64,000 bases of DNA from Roseiconus lacunae (GCF_008312935.1 NZ_VSZO01000008.1:1-64000), one strand, 5' to 3'; positions 43,356 to 53,427 are shown, counted from the stretch's first letter. Numbers and translations are program-made. The notes: generated from the letters alone by a model not told the origin.

Positions 43356-44576
43356 TCAATTAACCTGAGTCTGGCGCGCGCTGAGCACCGCTTCTCGTGC
43401 CGCTTCGACCGAGTCGGCTGTTGCGGTGAGGTGCCCCATCTTTCGGCCGACTTTTGGATCACGTTTTCCATACAAATGCAACGCGACGGTGGGCTGAGCA
43501 CGCTGTAACTGATCCCATGCCGGCGGTCCATCGTTGGGCCAAAGGTCACCTAACAGATTCGCCATCGCCGCGGCAGCAACGCGTAAACTTGGGTCGCCCA
43601 GCGGCATCCCGCAAACCGCTCGAACGTGTTGCTCAAACTGACTGGTGTGGCAAGCCTCGATCGTCAAGTGACCACTGTTGTGAGGGCGAGGCGCGACTTC
43701 GTTGATCAACATCGTTCCGTCGGCAGTCACAAATAACTCGACACACAACACGCCCACCAAATCCAATACCTCTGCCGCTTTGGTTGCCAAATTCACCGCG
43801 TTTTCGATCAACTCGGGCGACAAAAACGAAGGGCAAACGGTGGTGTCTAAAATGTGATTGACGTGGTGATTCTCAAAGGGCGGGAAACAGCGCACCTCCC
43901 CATGAGCGGATCGGGCGACAATGATGGATGCTTCCGCTTGGAACTCAATGCACTTTTCGGCGATCCAGTGATCCGTTTCTTGCCATGGAACGGAGTCGAT
44001 GTCGGACTCATCGTCTAAGCGGTGCTGCCCCTTACCGTCGTAACCACTGCGGGCGGTTTTCACGATGACCGGCCAGCCATGTTCAGCCGCGAACGACTGA
44101 ACGCAATCACGTCCGCTTACGCGGGCAAACGGAGTGACCGCCAATCCGGCATCCGCGAACGTTTGCTTTTCAATCAAGCGATCCTGGGCCGTCGCCAAGA
44201 CGTGATGCGAGGGATAGGTCGGTGCGTGCTCGCCACACAATCGCATCGTCTCGGCGGGAATATTTTCGAACTCCAGCGAAATCACATCGCATTGCCGCGC
44301 GAACTCGATCACGGCCTGAGAATCGTCCAGACGCCCGACGACTGTCCGAGTGGAAACTTGCGCTGCGGGCTCATCATTGGACGCACAGAAGACAACGACG
44401 TCATATCCCATCCGTGTCGCCGCGACAGAGAACATCCGTCCGAGCTGCCCGCCGCCGACCATTCCGATTGTCGATCCGGGCAGGATCGTCTTTGCCTTGG
44501 TCGCCACCGCCGTCGTGGACTCGGGCGCGTCATCCAGCGGACGAACGCCGCCATTCGAGATCGTTTTGTCGGTCAC
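43356..44576 (-). CDS. purK: 5-(carboxyamino)imidazole ribonucleotide synthase PurK
   Basis: 406 residues from the GTG at 44576, four bases after the purE stop with GGAG inside the purE end; the frame also runs back into purE. An ATP-grasp enzyme: GSTIGMVGGGQLGRMFSVAA at the start, VIVKTARSGYDGKGQ (ATP loop), EASIIVARSAHGEVRCFPPFEN, VGVLCVELFVTADGTMLINEVAPRPHNSGH (Mg/ATP site) and the terminal KVGRKMGHLTATA. It carboxylates AIR to N5-CAIR with ATP and bicarbonate. Paired with purE, so purine synthesis uses the two-enzyme bacterial route. Confidence 0.93.
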   Translation of the reverse strand: MTDKTISNGGVRPLDDAPESTTAVATKAKTILPGSTIGMVGGGQLGRMFSVAATRMGYDVVVFCASNDEPAAQVSTRTVVGRLDDSQAVIEFARQCDVISLEFENIPAETMRLCGEHAPTYPSHHVLATAQDRLIEKQTFADAGLAVTPFARVSGRDCVQSFAAEHGWPVIVKTARSGYDGKGQHRLDDESDIDSVPWQETDHWIAEKCIEFQAEASIIVARSAHGEVRCFPPFENHHVNHILDTTVCPSFLSPELIENAVNLATKAAEVLDLVGVLCVELFVTADGTMLINEVAPRPHNSGHLTIEACHTSQFEQHVRAVCGMPLGDPSLRVAAAAMANLLGDLWPNDGPPAWDQLQRAQPTVALHLYGKRDPKVGRKMGHLTATADSVEAAREAVLSARQTQVN

Positions 44577-44580
44577 GTCA

Positions 44581-45096
44581 CTACTCCAATTCGGTCGCGG
44601 CGAGGACTTGTTCCGTCTGCGCGTCGACGAATGCCTGCAGCCTGCTCTGCAGCGATTCGTCACCGAGTGCCAGAATGCGGGCAGCCATCAATCCAGCATT
44701 TTTCGCACCGCTCGTACCAATCGCCATCGTTGCCACAGGAATTCCGCCGGGCATCTGAACGATCGAAAGGAGCGAATCGAGACCGCTGAGGGCGCGGCTT
44801 TGCACCGGCACCCCGATCACCGGAACAGTTGTCTCGGACGCCACCATCCCTGGCAAATGTGCGGCCCCCCCGGCACCGGCGATAATCACCCGAATCCCGC
44901 GTTGCCGAGCTTGCTGGGCATAGGCAAACATACGGGCGGGCGTTCGGTGGGCGCTGACAACAGTTCGCTCGTGTTTGATCTCGAGCGTTTCTAAAATTTC
45001 GCATGCCGGGCGCATCGTCTCCCAATCGTTTCGACTGCCCATGATGACGCCCACGGTGGCGTCGGTAGCGGGAAATTCAGTACCTGCGTTGCTCAT
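44581..45096 (-). CDS. purE: N5-carboxyaminoimidazole ribonucleotide mutase PurE
   Basis: 171 residues. Class I PurE motifs: [29 protein letters not shown] (catalytic His in SAHR), [14 protein letters not shown] and [33 protein letters not shown]. It converts N5-CAIR to CAIR. It is upstream of purK in the usual purEK order with only four bases between. The ATG at 45096 gives the expected length. Confidence 0.95.
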   Translation of the reverse strand: MSNAGTEFPATDATVGVIMGSRNDWETMRPACEILETLEIKHERTVVSAHRTPARMFAYAQQARQRGIRVIIAGAGGAAHLPGMVASETTVPVIGVPVQSRALSGLDSLLSIVQMPGGIPVATMAIGTSGAKNAGLMAARILALGDESLQSRLQAFVDAQTEQVLAATELE

Positions 45097-45220
45097 TTTC
45101 TGCTGTCGCCAGAGTCATTGGGAGGGGCGGAACGAGCCACAAAGATAGGCCGCTGACACGATTTTCGCTACCGTGCAACGTCACTGCCATCCGCACCGGC
45201 CCCCAAGACCGCTCGCTTCG

Positions 45221-48103
45221 CTAGGTCATCGCCGGCAAAAATCCCATCGAAGCACTCTGAGCTTTCATTTTCTCAAATGCCGGGTGCTGGGCGAGCAACA
45301 GAGGAAGCATCAACGCCCCCGACTCATCCAAGCGTGCGACCAAGCTTTCGTCGACACTTGCGCCCGATCGTATTCGCCAGATCGCTTGATTCAGTTCCAC
45401 GCCAAATGGTCCATAAGGAAACGTCTCAAGCGTTGACTCACGTACTTCGTAGTACGTCGTCCGATCGATTGCCATGTCGGTGGACTGTCCCAACAATTCC
45501 AATGCGGCTTCATACTGGAATTGCTCTTCGAGTTGATCGAGCAGGAGACCGACGACATAGGGCCGTGCCGGATACGTATCCGCCGATTCATCGAGGAAAC
45601 GTCTTGCGCTCCGCATGGCTCGATCGTGGTAGCCGAAGAACCATTCCAAACGCGCTCGATCGATTTTGAGCATCAATGACATCGGATGCAGTCTGGCGGC
45701 TCGGCCGACGCACTCTCTCGCTTGATCTTGTTTGCCCATCGCGGCAAAGTACAGCCCGCTCTGGTGTTGGACCTGCCAGTTGTACTCGCCCTCGGAAAGC
45801 AGACCGCTGAAGATTTCGCCCGCCAAGCCGAAGTCATACTGGGCCTGCCACTCATACATCGCCCGCGCCAATCGACCGATCAACGAATTGGGATCTAGAT
45901 CCAATGCGTGTGTGAATTTTTCGGTCGCTGCCTTGATAAAGGCCGCCGACTCGGGCATTCCCGTTCGTGCCGCCAAATGCAACGCCGTGACCGCCGACGC
46001 AGCCAACGGATCGCTTCGCCTTGGATCTTCTTGATGGGCATGGTCAAAGCAAGCCAACGCGTTCCTTAATCCGAGCGTGCTATCCAAATCTGCATAGGCA
46101 CGTCCTTTGACTAAGCAGCCGTATGAATGGGGATCGGGTTGATCATCCACGATCTGGCCGGTCGTTGTTAAGTTTCGGCCGATCTCCTTTGCGATTTCTG
46201 CGGCGACTTGGCTTCGTGCCAGAAATTGTCCATCACTTGACTCTTGTGATTGCTCGACCACGAATTCACTGCCGGCAAGCACCGCGCCTTTTTTGGCATC
46301 GATCACTTGCCAGTTATAGGACCAAAAGTACCGTCCGCCGAGCTGCTGTTGCTCGAATACCCCATCGACAAGGACCTGCACGTCAAGGTCTTTTCCCAGC
46401 CGGACGTAGTCGTGCGTTTCATCGACCATCATCGGCCGATAGGGACGAACCTCCAGCCCGTCGATTTTCGAAAACTCGCTGACCAGCGATGAAGCTAAGA
46501 TATCGGCATCTTCGATCCGTCGCCCGTCGAGTGGCAAACCGTCGCCGATACTGCTTGACGCGGGATCTTTTTCCCGTGGGGTTAAAACCGCAATCGCCCG
46601 TACCGAAGGCATTGCCCGAGCCGCTGAGCGATTGGAAACGACGCCCAGCATCGCACCCAGGACACCGCCCGCCATCGCGGTCATCGCGTGCCGCCTAGTG
46701 ATCGCATCGATCGTCAATGATTGATTTAGACTAGCACGAAGTTCCTCCTGTGCCGCCTCACGAGTCTGCTTGACCATAAAGTCACGCAGCTTCGTAGCGA
46801 CGTCCGCTGCGGAAGGCCGCAACGTCGGATCTTTTTCTAAGCACTGCTTAATGATTTCGCACAGTAACCTCGATTGTTCGCACCCGGCGGACTCGAATTC
46901 GACTTCACCGGTCAACGTCGCGGCCAACCGGTCGGCCACGGTTCGACCGACTATCGCGGGCTTTCCATAAAACGCTTCATAAAGAACGCATCCGAAGGCA
47001 AACATGTCTGCCGCCTCGGTCGCCGGTTCACCGCGGGCCTGTTCGGGCGCCATGTAACCGGGCGTTCCCAAGATCATTCCGGCAGCCGTTTTCTTGGAAT
47101 CGTCTTGCAATAAGTCAGTGTCGTCGATTCGCGAAAGTCCAAAGTCGACCAACTTGACTCGTAACTGGCCGTCGGTGGCATCATCGACAAGCATCACGTT
47201 TTGTGGCTTCAAATCGCGATGGATCACTCCCGATGAATGGGCGGTCGCTAAGGCGCTGGCAATTTGCTTGCCGACGTCGCATGACTGTTGCAGTGACAAC
47301 GGTCCATTGGAAAGTTGCTCTGCTAATGTCAAACCACTCAGGAACTCCATCACCGCATAGGGTGCGCCTGCTTCGACGCCGACGTCGAACAGTTCAACAA
47401 TGTTGGGATGCGAGAGTGCCGCAACTGCTTTGGCCTCGCGTTCGAAACGCTCCACCAGTTCCAGCCGTTTTGGATCATTGGGGGCGAGGTGTGGAAAGCC
47501 GAGCATCTTGATCGCAACAGGCCGATCAAGTCGTGTATCAGCGGCGCGATACACGACCCCCATGCCGCCCTTGGCAAGCACAGCAGAAACCGAAAAGGGA
47601 CCGATGGTAAAACGCTGACGCAGTTCGTTCGGTTCCTGTTGCGTTTCATCGACGCTTGTCCCGCTGCCGTGGGCAAGTTCCTCGGCTGATTGATAGAGCG
47701 TTTCGCCCTGATGCATACTGACCGCCTGCGAGCCGCCGCCTTTGGCCAACCGACTCGCACTTGACGGAGACAAACGGCGATCGCCGATGTCGTTTCCGAC
47801 CGTTTTTGCGCCCCGCTCGTGTCCGGTTGTAGCCCGGTCCGTTTTCGCCTGAAAAGGGGTCGGCGGTCCGATGCCTGACTGGCGGTCGTTTGCCGAATCG
47901 CTGATTTCGACTTCGATCGCGCCCAGCTCTTCGCGCAGCAGTTCGATCAGATCGCGGCTGGGTTGGCCACCAAATTTCTCGATAAACTGTTTGACCGAGT
48001 CTTCGATCGAATTCGATCGGTTTGCCCGTAAGTCATTTTCGAACGCGAGGCACACCGAATCCAAGACGGCCAATTCATCGGCGGAGAGTTCGTGTAAATT
48101 CAT
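45221..48103 (-). CDS. Hanks-type Ser/Thr protein kinase with TolB-like and TPR regions
   Basis: 960 residues. The N-terminal ~165 residues are a charged linker. The kinase domain (167-445) has a P-loop variant VLAKGGMGVVYRA, K199 in VAIK, HRDLKPQN with catalytic D297, DFG at 320-322 and GTPGYMAPEQ, so it should be active. A transmembrane helix near 472-492 (HAMTAMAGGVLGAMLGVVS) follows. After it, IAVLTPR...GLEVRPYRPM and LDVQVLVDGVFEQQ resemble the TolB-type domain found in adenylate cyclases and TPR kinases. TPR-like helices then run to the end (ALACFDHAHQEDPRRSDPLAA, LDLDPNSLIGRLARAMYEWQAQ). It lies 109 bp downstream of an ECF sigma gene, probably co-transcribed. Confidence 0.92.
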   Translation of the reverse strand: MNLHELSADELAVLDSVCLAFENDLRANRSNSIEDSVKQFIEKFGGQPSRDLIELLREELGAIEVEISDSANDRQSGIGPPTPFQAKTDRATTGHERGAKTVGNDIGDRRLSPSSASRLAKGGGSQAVSMHQGETLYQSAEELAHGSGTSVDETQQEPNELRQRFTIGPFSVSAVLAKGGMGVVYRAADTRLDRPVAIKMLGFPHLAPNDPKRLELVERFEREAKAVAALSHPNIVELFDVGVEAGAPYAVMEFLSGLTLAEQLSNGPLSLQQSCDVGKQIASALATAHSSGVIHRDLKPQNVMLVDDATDGQLRVKLVDFGLSRIDDTDLLQDDSKKTAAGMILGTPGYMAPEQARGEPATEAADMFAFGCVLYEAFYGKPAIVGRTVADRLAATLTGEVEFESAGCEQSRLLCEIIKQCLEKDPTLRPSAADVATKLRDFMVKQTREAAQEELRASLNQSLTIDAITRRHAMTAMAGGVLGAMLGVVSNRSAARAMPSVRAIAVLTPREKDPASSSIGDGLPLDGRRIEDADILASSLVSEFSKIDGLEVRPYRPMMVDETHDYVRLGKDLDVQVLVDGVFEQQQLGGRYFWSYNWQVIDAKKGAVLAGSEFVVEQSQESSDGQFLARSQVAAEIAKEIGRNLTTTGQIVDDQPDPHSYGCLVKGRAYADLDSTLGLRNALACFDHAHQEDPRRSDPLAASAVTALHLAARTGMPESAAFIKAATEKFTHALDLDPNSLIGRLARAMYEWQAQYDFGLAGEIFSGLLSEGEYNWQVQHQSGLYFAAMGKQDQARECVGRAARLHPMSLMLKIDRARLEWFFGYHDRAMRSARRFLDESADTYPARPYVVGLLLDQLEEQFQYEAALELLGQSTDMAIDRTTYYEVRESTLETFPYGPFGVELNQAIWRIRSGASVDESLVARLDESGALMLPLLLAQHPAFEKMKAQSASMGFLPAMT

Positions 48104-48212
48104 CTCCGATCCCCAGGGGGGTCAATCGTCACGTGATGCTTCGCTATACCAGTGATGACGCTTAACCTTACAGACTCAATCTAACAAATTAGCAATTAAG
48201 CCAAATCGACAA

Positions 48213-48902
48213 TCAAGTCGACCGATCGCCAAGAATCGACTCGGCCTGTTCCGACCAAATCCGCCGGATCAATTGCAAGCGTCGTTCGGTCGCACGCTTA
48301 CTGATTTGTAATCGATCGGCGATCTCGTCAACAAGAAACCCGTCCATCCGCATGACCGCGATTTGACGCAATTGTTCGTCGGGCAATTGTTCTAGCAACG
48401 AATCGCACGCTTCTTCCAATTCGATCGCCAAATCGGCTGTTTTGCCCCCTGCCGCGATCGCACCAATCCCCGCGACCCGATTTTGTTGGTCCGGATCGAT
48501 AAATACCGACTCACCACGGACCGCACCGCCGCCACGCTTTTGCCGGGTTTGGTATCGCAGATGTGCATTGACCTTGCGGCCCGTCAGGGTGATCAACAGC
48601 CCCCAAAGATTATCCGGTCCACTGAGATCAGGAAACTGGTCCCGTCGAATCCCCGCGATAAAGCTATTGAACGCCGAAAGCGCGACGTCTTCTTCGTCGC
48701 CGGCACGCTTAAGATTCGCCGGCAGACGTTTCGCAGCCAAACGCACCAATCGTTGAAAGTAGGACTCCCACAACTCGGCGATCGCCTCGTCGTCGCCATC
48801 ACGAACACGATCAAGGGCGTCCCTGAATCGGGTCAGGTCAGAATCGTTTTTAAAGGGCTCGTCCATACGTTCATCATGACGGAACATCTCTTCACTCGAC
48901 AC
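48213..48902 (-). CDS. ECF-type RNA polymerase sigma factor (planctomycete kinase-linked type)
   Basis: 229 residues with a GTG start at 48902 (alternative ATG at 48887 or 48866). Region 2: FRDALDRVRDGDDEAIAELWESYFQRLVRLAAKRL, then AGDEEDVALSAFNSFIAGI, the -10 recognition helix. Region 4: LLEQLPDEQLRQIAVMRMDGFLVDEIADRLQISKRATERRLQLIRRIW, a clear helix-turn-helix. No C-terminal extension or adjacent anti-sigma. Sigma factors of this kind sit next to Ser/Thr kinases in planctomycetes and are thought to be controlled by them. The kinase gene is directly downstream. Confidence 0.9.
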   Translation of the reverse strand: MSSEEMFRHDERMDEPFKNDSDLTRFRDALDRVRDGDDEAIAELWESYFQRLVRLAAKRLPANLKRAGDEEDVALSAFNSFIAGIRRDQFPDLSGPDNLWGLLITLTGRKVNAHLRYQTRQKRGGGAVRGESVFIDPDQQNRVAGIGAIAAGGKTADLAIELEEACDSLLEQLPDEQLRQIAVMRMDGFLVDEIADRLQISKRATERRLQLIRRIWSEQAESILGDRST

Positions 48903-49050
48903 CCCAGTCTGGGTGTGCCCCAGATTGGCTTGCCCCCCCGGAGCGACGTTTCATTCAAAAGTTTAGGCCAGGAAAGAATTCGTGATCGAATCCCCAGCCT
49001 TGGGGAGATACGTCAAAAAGGACGTTTGAGTTCAAGCGGGCCTGCATTCC

Positions 49051-49096
49051 CCGTCGCGGAAGCCACCGAGCCTTTCGGAGAGTCACTTCACGTGAC
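49051..49096. repeat. Dispersed repeat A, copy 2
   Basis: CCGTCGCGGAAGCCACC, then GCCTTTCGGAGAGTCACTTC and ACGTGACC. It matches 35454-35494 with a handful of changes. It lies between the sulfatase stop and the sigma-factor gene, mostly intergenic. Confidence 0.65.
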
Positions 49097-49099
49097 CGA

Positions 49100-50509
49100 T
49101 CAACGCGAAACCTGCGTCCGGCGTCGAGCGAGGTCCTCATCATGGAGCAGCGTCTTCTCGCGATGCTTCGCCATCGCCTCCTGAAGCCGCTGGTAGGTTT
49201 CCTTCACGTCAGGCGTCATCTCTTCCCCGCTCAGGTCGGTCTGTTCAAGCAAATCGGCCTGCGTGTCGAAAAACCGCCCGTCGGCGTACAGCTTGAATCG
49301 ATCGGTTCGAACATGCTCACTCGCTTGATCTCGCTTCCCATCTCGCTGATACCAACAGTAGATATAGTCCTTTTTTCGGCGGTCTGAATCACCGTGAAAG
49401 ACAGGCAATAAGCTTTGCCCCGAAAGCTGCTTGGGGGCGGTCGCCTGATGACCGGCGGCGTCAATGATCGTCGGAAAGACATCCGAAAAATCGACCAACG
49501 CATCAGAGACAGTTCCCTTTTCGATGACGCCGGGCCAACGGGCGATGAAGCCCACGTGAGTGCCATTGTCCGTCGTTTTTCCCTTGCCTCCCTGATAGTC
49601 TTGCCCCCGCCATTTTGACGTCACACTTTCATACGTCCCGTTGTCTCCCGTCCACATCACCAACGTTGACTCGCCCAAACCATTTTCATCAATGCAGTCG
49701 ACGACTTTGCCAACCATCTTGTCGGTGTATTGCACCATCGCATCCCAGTACTCGGGACCTTTGTAACCGCCTGGTTCGTTTTTCTTGTTACGCCACATCG
49801 TCGGATCCCAGTCGGGATGATCTGGTGTCGGCACGAACGGCCAGTGCGGCGCAATCATCGGGTAGTAGATCAAGAACGGCTGGTCGGGGCTATCGGCGCG
49901 ATGCTTCTTGATAAAATCAACGAGGTAGTCAGAGACAACGTCTGGGCCGAACTCGCCGTTCTTGAAGTCGAACGCCTTCCCATCAATCTCCAGTCCCGGA
50001 TTGGGATAGCGACTCGGACGACGAGTCAGTTGCCACAGACAGTAACGATCAAAGCCGAAACGTCGTGGCCCATCGAAACCGCCCGACAGCTGCCATTTCC
50101 CGGCGATGCAGGTCGCGTAACCGGCGGCGCGAAGTTCGTTTGCAAACGTGGTCGCCGCCGGATCCAGAACGCCAAACCGCAGATAGTTCTCATTGTTATA
50201 GATCCCCGTCATCAACTGAACGCGTGAGGGAGTGCAAATCGGTTGGGCGTGTGCGTTTTCAAATCGCATCCCGGCGGCGGCCAAGCGATCGAGATGAGGA
50301 GTCTTATAGCGATCACTTCCGTAGCTTCCCAAGCATTCAACCCCGATGTCATCGGCCATGATCATGACGATGTTTGGACGCAACGTCTGTGACTTCCCGG
50401 CTCGAGACGGGGCTGCGGTCGGCTTCGGCGGCTGATCTGCTTGGGCCAAAAGGCGGCTGCCTGGAGCGAACAACAGTGACAAACAAGTGACGGCGATCCA
50501 GATCTTCAT
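49100..50509 (-). CDS. Secreted arylsulfatase (formylglycine type)
   Basis: 469 residues from the ATG at 50509, which opens a signal peptide (MKIWIAVTCLSLLFAPGSRLLA). Metal site: PNIVMIMADDIG. The formylglycine site is CTPSR at C92, the Cys-type motif modified by FGE or an anaerobic maturase. Further motifs: GKWQLSG, the later DNGTY and GKGKTTDNGTHVGFIARWPG. The C-terminus has the sulfatase extension (LYADGRFFDTQADLLEQTDL). It hydrolyses a sulfate ester, probably on an algal polysaccharide. No maturase gene is in the window. It is monocistronic, ending just before repeat A. Confidence 0.92.
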   Translation of the reverse strand: MKIWIAVTCLSLLFAPGSRLLAQADQPPKPTAAPSRAGKSQTLRPNIVMIMADDIGVECLGSYGSDRYKTPHLDRLAAAGMRFENAHAQPICTPSRVQLMTGIYNNENYLRFGVLDPAATTFANELRAAGYATCIAGKWQLSGGFDGPRRFGFDRYCLWQLTRRPSRYPNPGLEIDGKAFDFKNGEFGPDVVSDYLVDFIKKHRADSPDQPFLIYYPMIAPHWPFVPTPDHPDWDPTMWRNKKNEPGGYKGPEYWDAMVQYTDKMVGKVVDCIDENGLGESTLVMWTGDNGTYESVTSKWRGQDYQGGKGKTTDNGTHVGFIARWPGVIEKGTVSDALVDFSDVFPTIIDAAGHQATAPKQLSGQSLLPVFHGDSDRRKKDYIYCWYQRDGKRDQASEHVRTDRFKLYADGRFFDTQADLLEQTDLSGEEMTPDVKETYQRLQEAMAKHREKTLLHDEDLARRRTQVSR

Positions 50510-51007
50510 GAGCGATCCTGACAATGATGAAAATAAAACCGACTTTTAGGACAACATAAACGATGCGGGCACGATAACGGGATCAACTCGAGAAAAGACA
50601 AACAGCGTTAGTGAACAGGAGTCATGTGCTTTCGCATCGAAGTGACACTCAATGTTGCTTCAGGCCCCTTTTCCACTGCAATGAAACGTTTGGATCTTGT
50701 GGAAAAAACGTTAACCAACGGTCGTTTGGCTTGCCCTAATTAGGTCGAATGGTCATGATTTTGTTATGGCGAATCGATCCCAGGACTGGGCTTCAATACG
50801 AGTCCCTGCATTGCAAGTGACCTCGTTTTGAGCACGGTCCGGACGCCTGATTTTATCTTGGCGTGAGGTCTTGCGGTGAGGCCGATGATGCGGAAAAGCT
50901 GCCCCTGTCGTTTTTTTGACCTAAGTTCCCTCAAGCGGGGAGCGCCGACGCGGTATTTCGCGCTAGATGAACTCGATCACACAGTCACGCAAACCGGGGG
51001 AAAGATC
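50510..51007. other. Intergenic region between divergent sulfatase and DUF1573 genes
   Basis: About 500 bp with no domain-bearing frame. It must carry both promoters. A TTGACC at 50916 after a T-tract is a possible -35, but no -10 fits 17 bases downstream. Near 50700 AT-content rises (TGTGGAAAAAACGTTAACC). Confidence 0.35.
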
Positions 51008-52006
51008 ATGTTACGCGCGAAATTCGTCGCGGCTCTTGTCATCACGTTGTGCATTGTTGCCAGCGGAAATCGGACCGCGTTTGGGCAGTTGCCAGACAGC
51101 GCATTCCCGGTGAAGAAGCACGACTTTGGAACCGTCGCCGTCGCCGCGAAGACTGAATTTCGCTTCCCGGTCTACAACCCCTACAACCAAGACATGCACC
51201 TACGAACGGTGCGTCGCAGTTGCGGTTGCACCACGCCGATCATCGAAAGCGAATACATCCAACCCGGTCAAACCGGTTCGATCCTCGCACGATTTAACAC
51301 CGACACGTTTCGCGGCAAAAAAGGCGCTACGTTGACCGTCGTGATCGACAAACCGATCTATACCGAAGTGAGATTGCGAGTCGATGGTTACATTCGCAGC
51401 GACATGGTATTCCACCCCGGTTCAATCGATTTCGGAACGATCGGCCAAGGCGAATCGACCGAGAAGACCACGAAGATCCTTTACGCCGGTCGCCCCGATT
51501 GGCAAATCGTCGATGTCCGCAGCAACGTGCCTTGGTTGGTCCCAACGAAAAAATTGGTCGAACGCACCAACTCGCGAATCAACTACGAGTTGACGGTCGC
51601 GGTCCGAGAAGACGCACCAACCGGCGCCTTCACCGACGAAATCGTTGTCATCACCAACGACAACAAGCGGCCCGAAGTCCCATTGAAAGTCTCTGGGAAT
51701 ATCGAAAGCCCGCTCAGCATCTCGCCTCAAGCGATCGCGTTTGGAAGTGTCAAACCGGGTGAATCAATCACCAAACGCTTGGTGATCAAAGGTGCCAGCC
51801 CGTTTACCATCGAGTCGATTAACTGCGAAGGCTGGAACGTGACCTTTTCCGATGCCGCGACGGCAAAGAAAATTCACATCGTCTCCGCGACGTTCATGCC
51901 AACCGAGGCCAGCGGCCCGATGAAGTCGACCGTCGAGATCACCACCGGCGGCGAAGCGTCTGTGACAGCCAAAGCAGTTCTAACTGCTGACGTTCGCAGC
52001 GAATAA
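51008..52006 (+). CDS. Exported DUF1573 protein
   Basis: 332 residues from the ATG at 51008, with GGGGGAAAG about five bases upstream and a signal peptide (FVAALVITLCIVASGNRTAFG). Two DUF1573-type Ig-like modules are visible: KKHDFGTVAVAAKTEFRFPVYNP with the signature RRSCGCTTP at about 70-78, then DFGTIGQGESTEK and a third partial FGSVKPGESITKRLV. The CGC motif is family-typical but its role is unknown. The module resembles choice-of-anchor D/ASPM-SPD-2 folds, so a structural or binding role in the periplasm is likely. It is followed at once by a strong terminator. Confidence 0.85.
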   Translation: MLRAKFVAALVITLCIVASGNRTAFGQLPDSAFPVKKHDFGTVAVAAKTEFRFPVYNPYNQDMHLRTVRRSCGCTTPIIESEYIQPGQTGSILARFNTDTFRGKKGATLTVVIDKPIYTEVRLRVDGYIRSDMVFHPGSIDFGTIGQGESTEKTTKILYAGRPDWQIVDVRSNVPWLVPTKKLVERTNSRINYELTVAVREDAPTGAFTDEIVVITNDNKRPEVPLKVSGNIESPLSISPQAIAFGSVKPGESITKRLVIKGASPFTIESINCEGWNVTFSDAATAKKIHIVSATFMPTEASGPMKSTVEITTGGEASVTAKAVLTADVRSE

Positions 52007-52040
52007 CCCCCCGCGAGTCGGCAACGCAACCCACATCGAC

Positions 52041-52074
52041 CAACCGCCGGTGCTCCACCGGCGGTTGTTTTTTT
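52041..52074 (+). terminator. Strong rho-independent terminator
   Basis: A perfect 12-bp stem CAACCGCCGGTG / CACCGGCGGTTG (52041-52052, 52056-52067) with a 3-nt loop is followed by seven T. It stops the DUF1573 transcript and lies before the convergent hemL stop. It is the clearest terminator in the window. Confidence 0.93.
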
Positions 52075-52125
52075 GGGACGTACGCGGCGCCAATCAGGTA
52101 GCCCCGCATGAACCAGATGCGAGCG

Positions 52126-53427
52126 TTAGAGCGACGCCAAAACCTGATCGACCGCACCGAGCGTTTCATCAATGATCGCTTCGGTGTGTAGATTGCTAAA
52201 GAACAACGCCTCGAACTGGCTGCACGGCATGTAGACGCCCCTCTCGATCAGGCCCCAGAAATATCGCCCGAACAACTCGCGGTTCGAACGATCGGCCTCG
52301 GGCCAGTTGGTCACGGGGGCACCATTAAAGAACAACGTCATCATGCTTCCGACTTGTTGAACCTGATGAGTCACGCCGTGCTTTTCGGCGGCAGCCGCCA
52401 AACCGGTCGCCAATTTTTCTCCCATCTCATCGAGGAACTCGTAAGGCGGTTCCTCTTCAAGCACCCTTAAGGTAGCGCTTCCGGCGGCAACGGCAACGGG
52501 GTTACCACTGAGCGTCCCCGCTTGGAACACTTTGCCGGCGGGCAGGACATTGTCCATGATGTCGGCGCGGCCTCCGTATGCCCCCAGCGGCATCCCGCCA
52601 CCGACAATCTTGCCCAGCGTTGTCATGTCAGGGACCACACCAAAGCGTTCTTGGGCGCCGCCGAATGCCAAGCGAAACCCCGTCATGACTTCGTCGAAAA
52701 TCAGAATTGAGTGATCAGCCAACGTTTCCGACCGCAACGTTTGCAAAAATTCCATCGTCGGTGGGACACAGCCCATGTTGCCGACGACCGGCTCCAGAAT
52801 GACCGCAGCGATCTCGCCGGGATGCTGGGCGAACGCGTTCTTAACCGCATCGACATCGTTGTAGTCGAGAACGATGGTGTCTTGACCGGCCCCGGGGGTG
52901 ACGCCTGGCGAGTCGGGGACACCCAATGTCGCCGCGGCGCTTCCAGCGGCAACGAGTAGACTGTCGACATGCCCGTGATAGTTCCCGGCAAACTTGATGA
53001 CCTTGTTTCGCCCGGTAGCTCCGCGGGCAACACGAATGGCGCTCATCGTCGCTTCGGTACCGCTGTTGACCAAACGAACCTTTTCGATGCTGGGCACCGC
53101 ATCAATAATTTGCTCGGCAAGCTCCGACTCTGCTTCCGTCGGAGCCCCGAAACTGGTGCCCTTGGCAACGGCCGCTTCGATTGCCTGGACTACTTTCGGG
53201 TGGCGATGCCCCAGAATCATCGGGCCCCAAGATCCGATGTAATCGATGTAACGACGCCCGTCGATGTCGTACAAGTAGGGGCCTTCCGCACGCTCGATAA
53301 AGAGAGGGGTTCCGCCAACCGCACCGAATGCACGCGCGGGGCTGTTGACGCCCCCGGGCATCAGTTTTCGGGCTCGTTCGAACGCGGCCGCACTTTTTGG
53401 TCCCGCGCCTACATCAACGTTTGTCAT
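52126..53427 (-). CDS. hemL: Glutamate-1-semialdehyde 2,1-aminomutase HemL
   Basis: 433 residues from the ATG at 53427 (MTNVDVGAGPKSAAAF), matching the family length of about 430. Motifs: LMPGGVNSPARAF, IDYIGSWGPMILGH, LVNSGTEATMSAIRVARG, FAGNYHGHVDSLLV, ILIFDEVMTGFR and LGKIVGGGMPLGA with the PLP lysine K273. It converts glutamate-1-semialdehyde to 5-aminolevulinate with PLP, the last step of the C5 tetrapyrrole route. hemA and other heme genes are not in the window. It converges on the DUF1573 gene. Confidence 0.95.
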   Translation of the reverse strand: MTNVDVGAGPKSAAAFERARKLMPGGVNSPARAFGAVGGTPLFIERAEGPYLYDIDGRRYIDYIGSWGPMILGHRHPKVVQAIEAAVAKGTSFGAPTEAESELAEQIIDAVPSIEKVRLVNSGTEATMSAIRVARGATGRNKVIKFAGNYHGHVDSLLVAAGSAAATLGVPDSPGVTPGAGQDTIVLDYNDVDAVKNAFAQHPGEIAAVILEPVVGNMGCVPPTMEFLQTLRSETLADHSILIFDEVMTGFRLAFGGAQERFGVVPDMTTLGKIVGGGMPLGAYGGRADIMDNVLPAGKVFQAGTLSGNPVAVAAGSATLRVLEEEPPYEFLDEMGEKLATGLAAAAEKHGVTHQVQQVGSMMTLFFNGAPVTNWPEADRSNRELFGRYFWGLIERGVYMPCSQFEALFFSNLHTEAIIDETLGAVDQVLASL

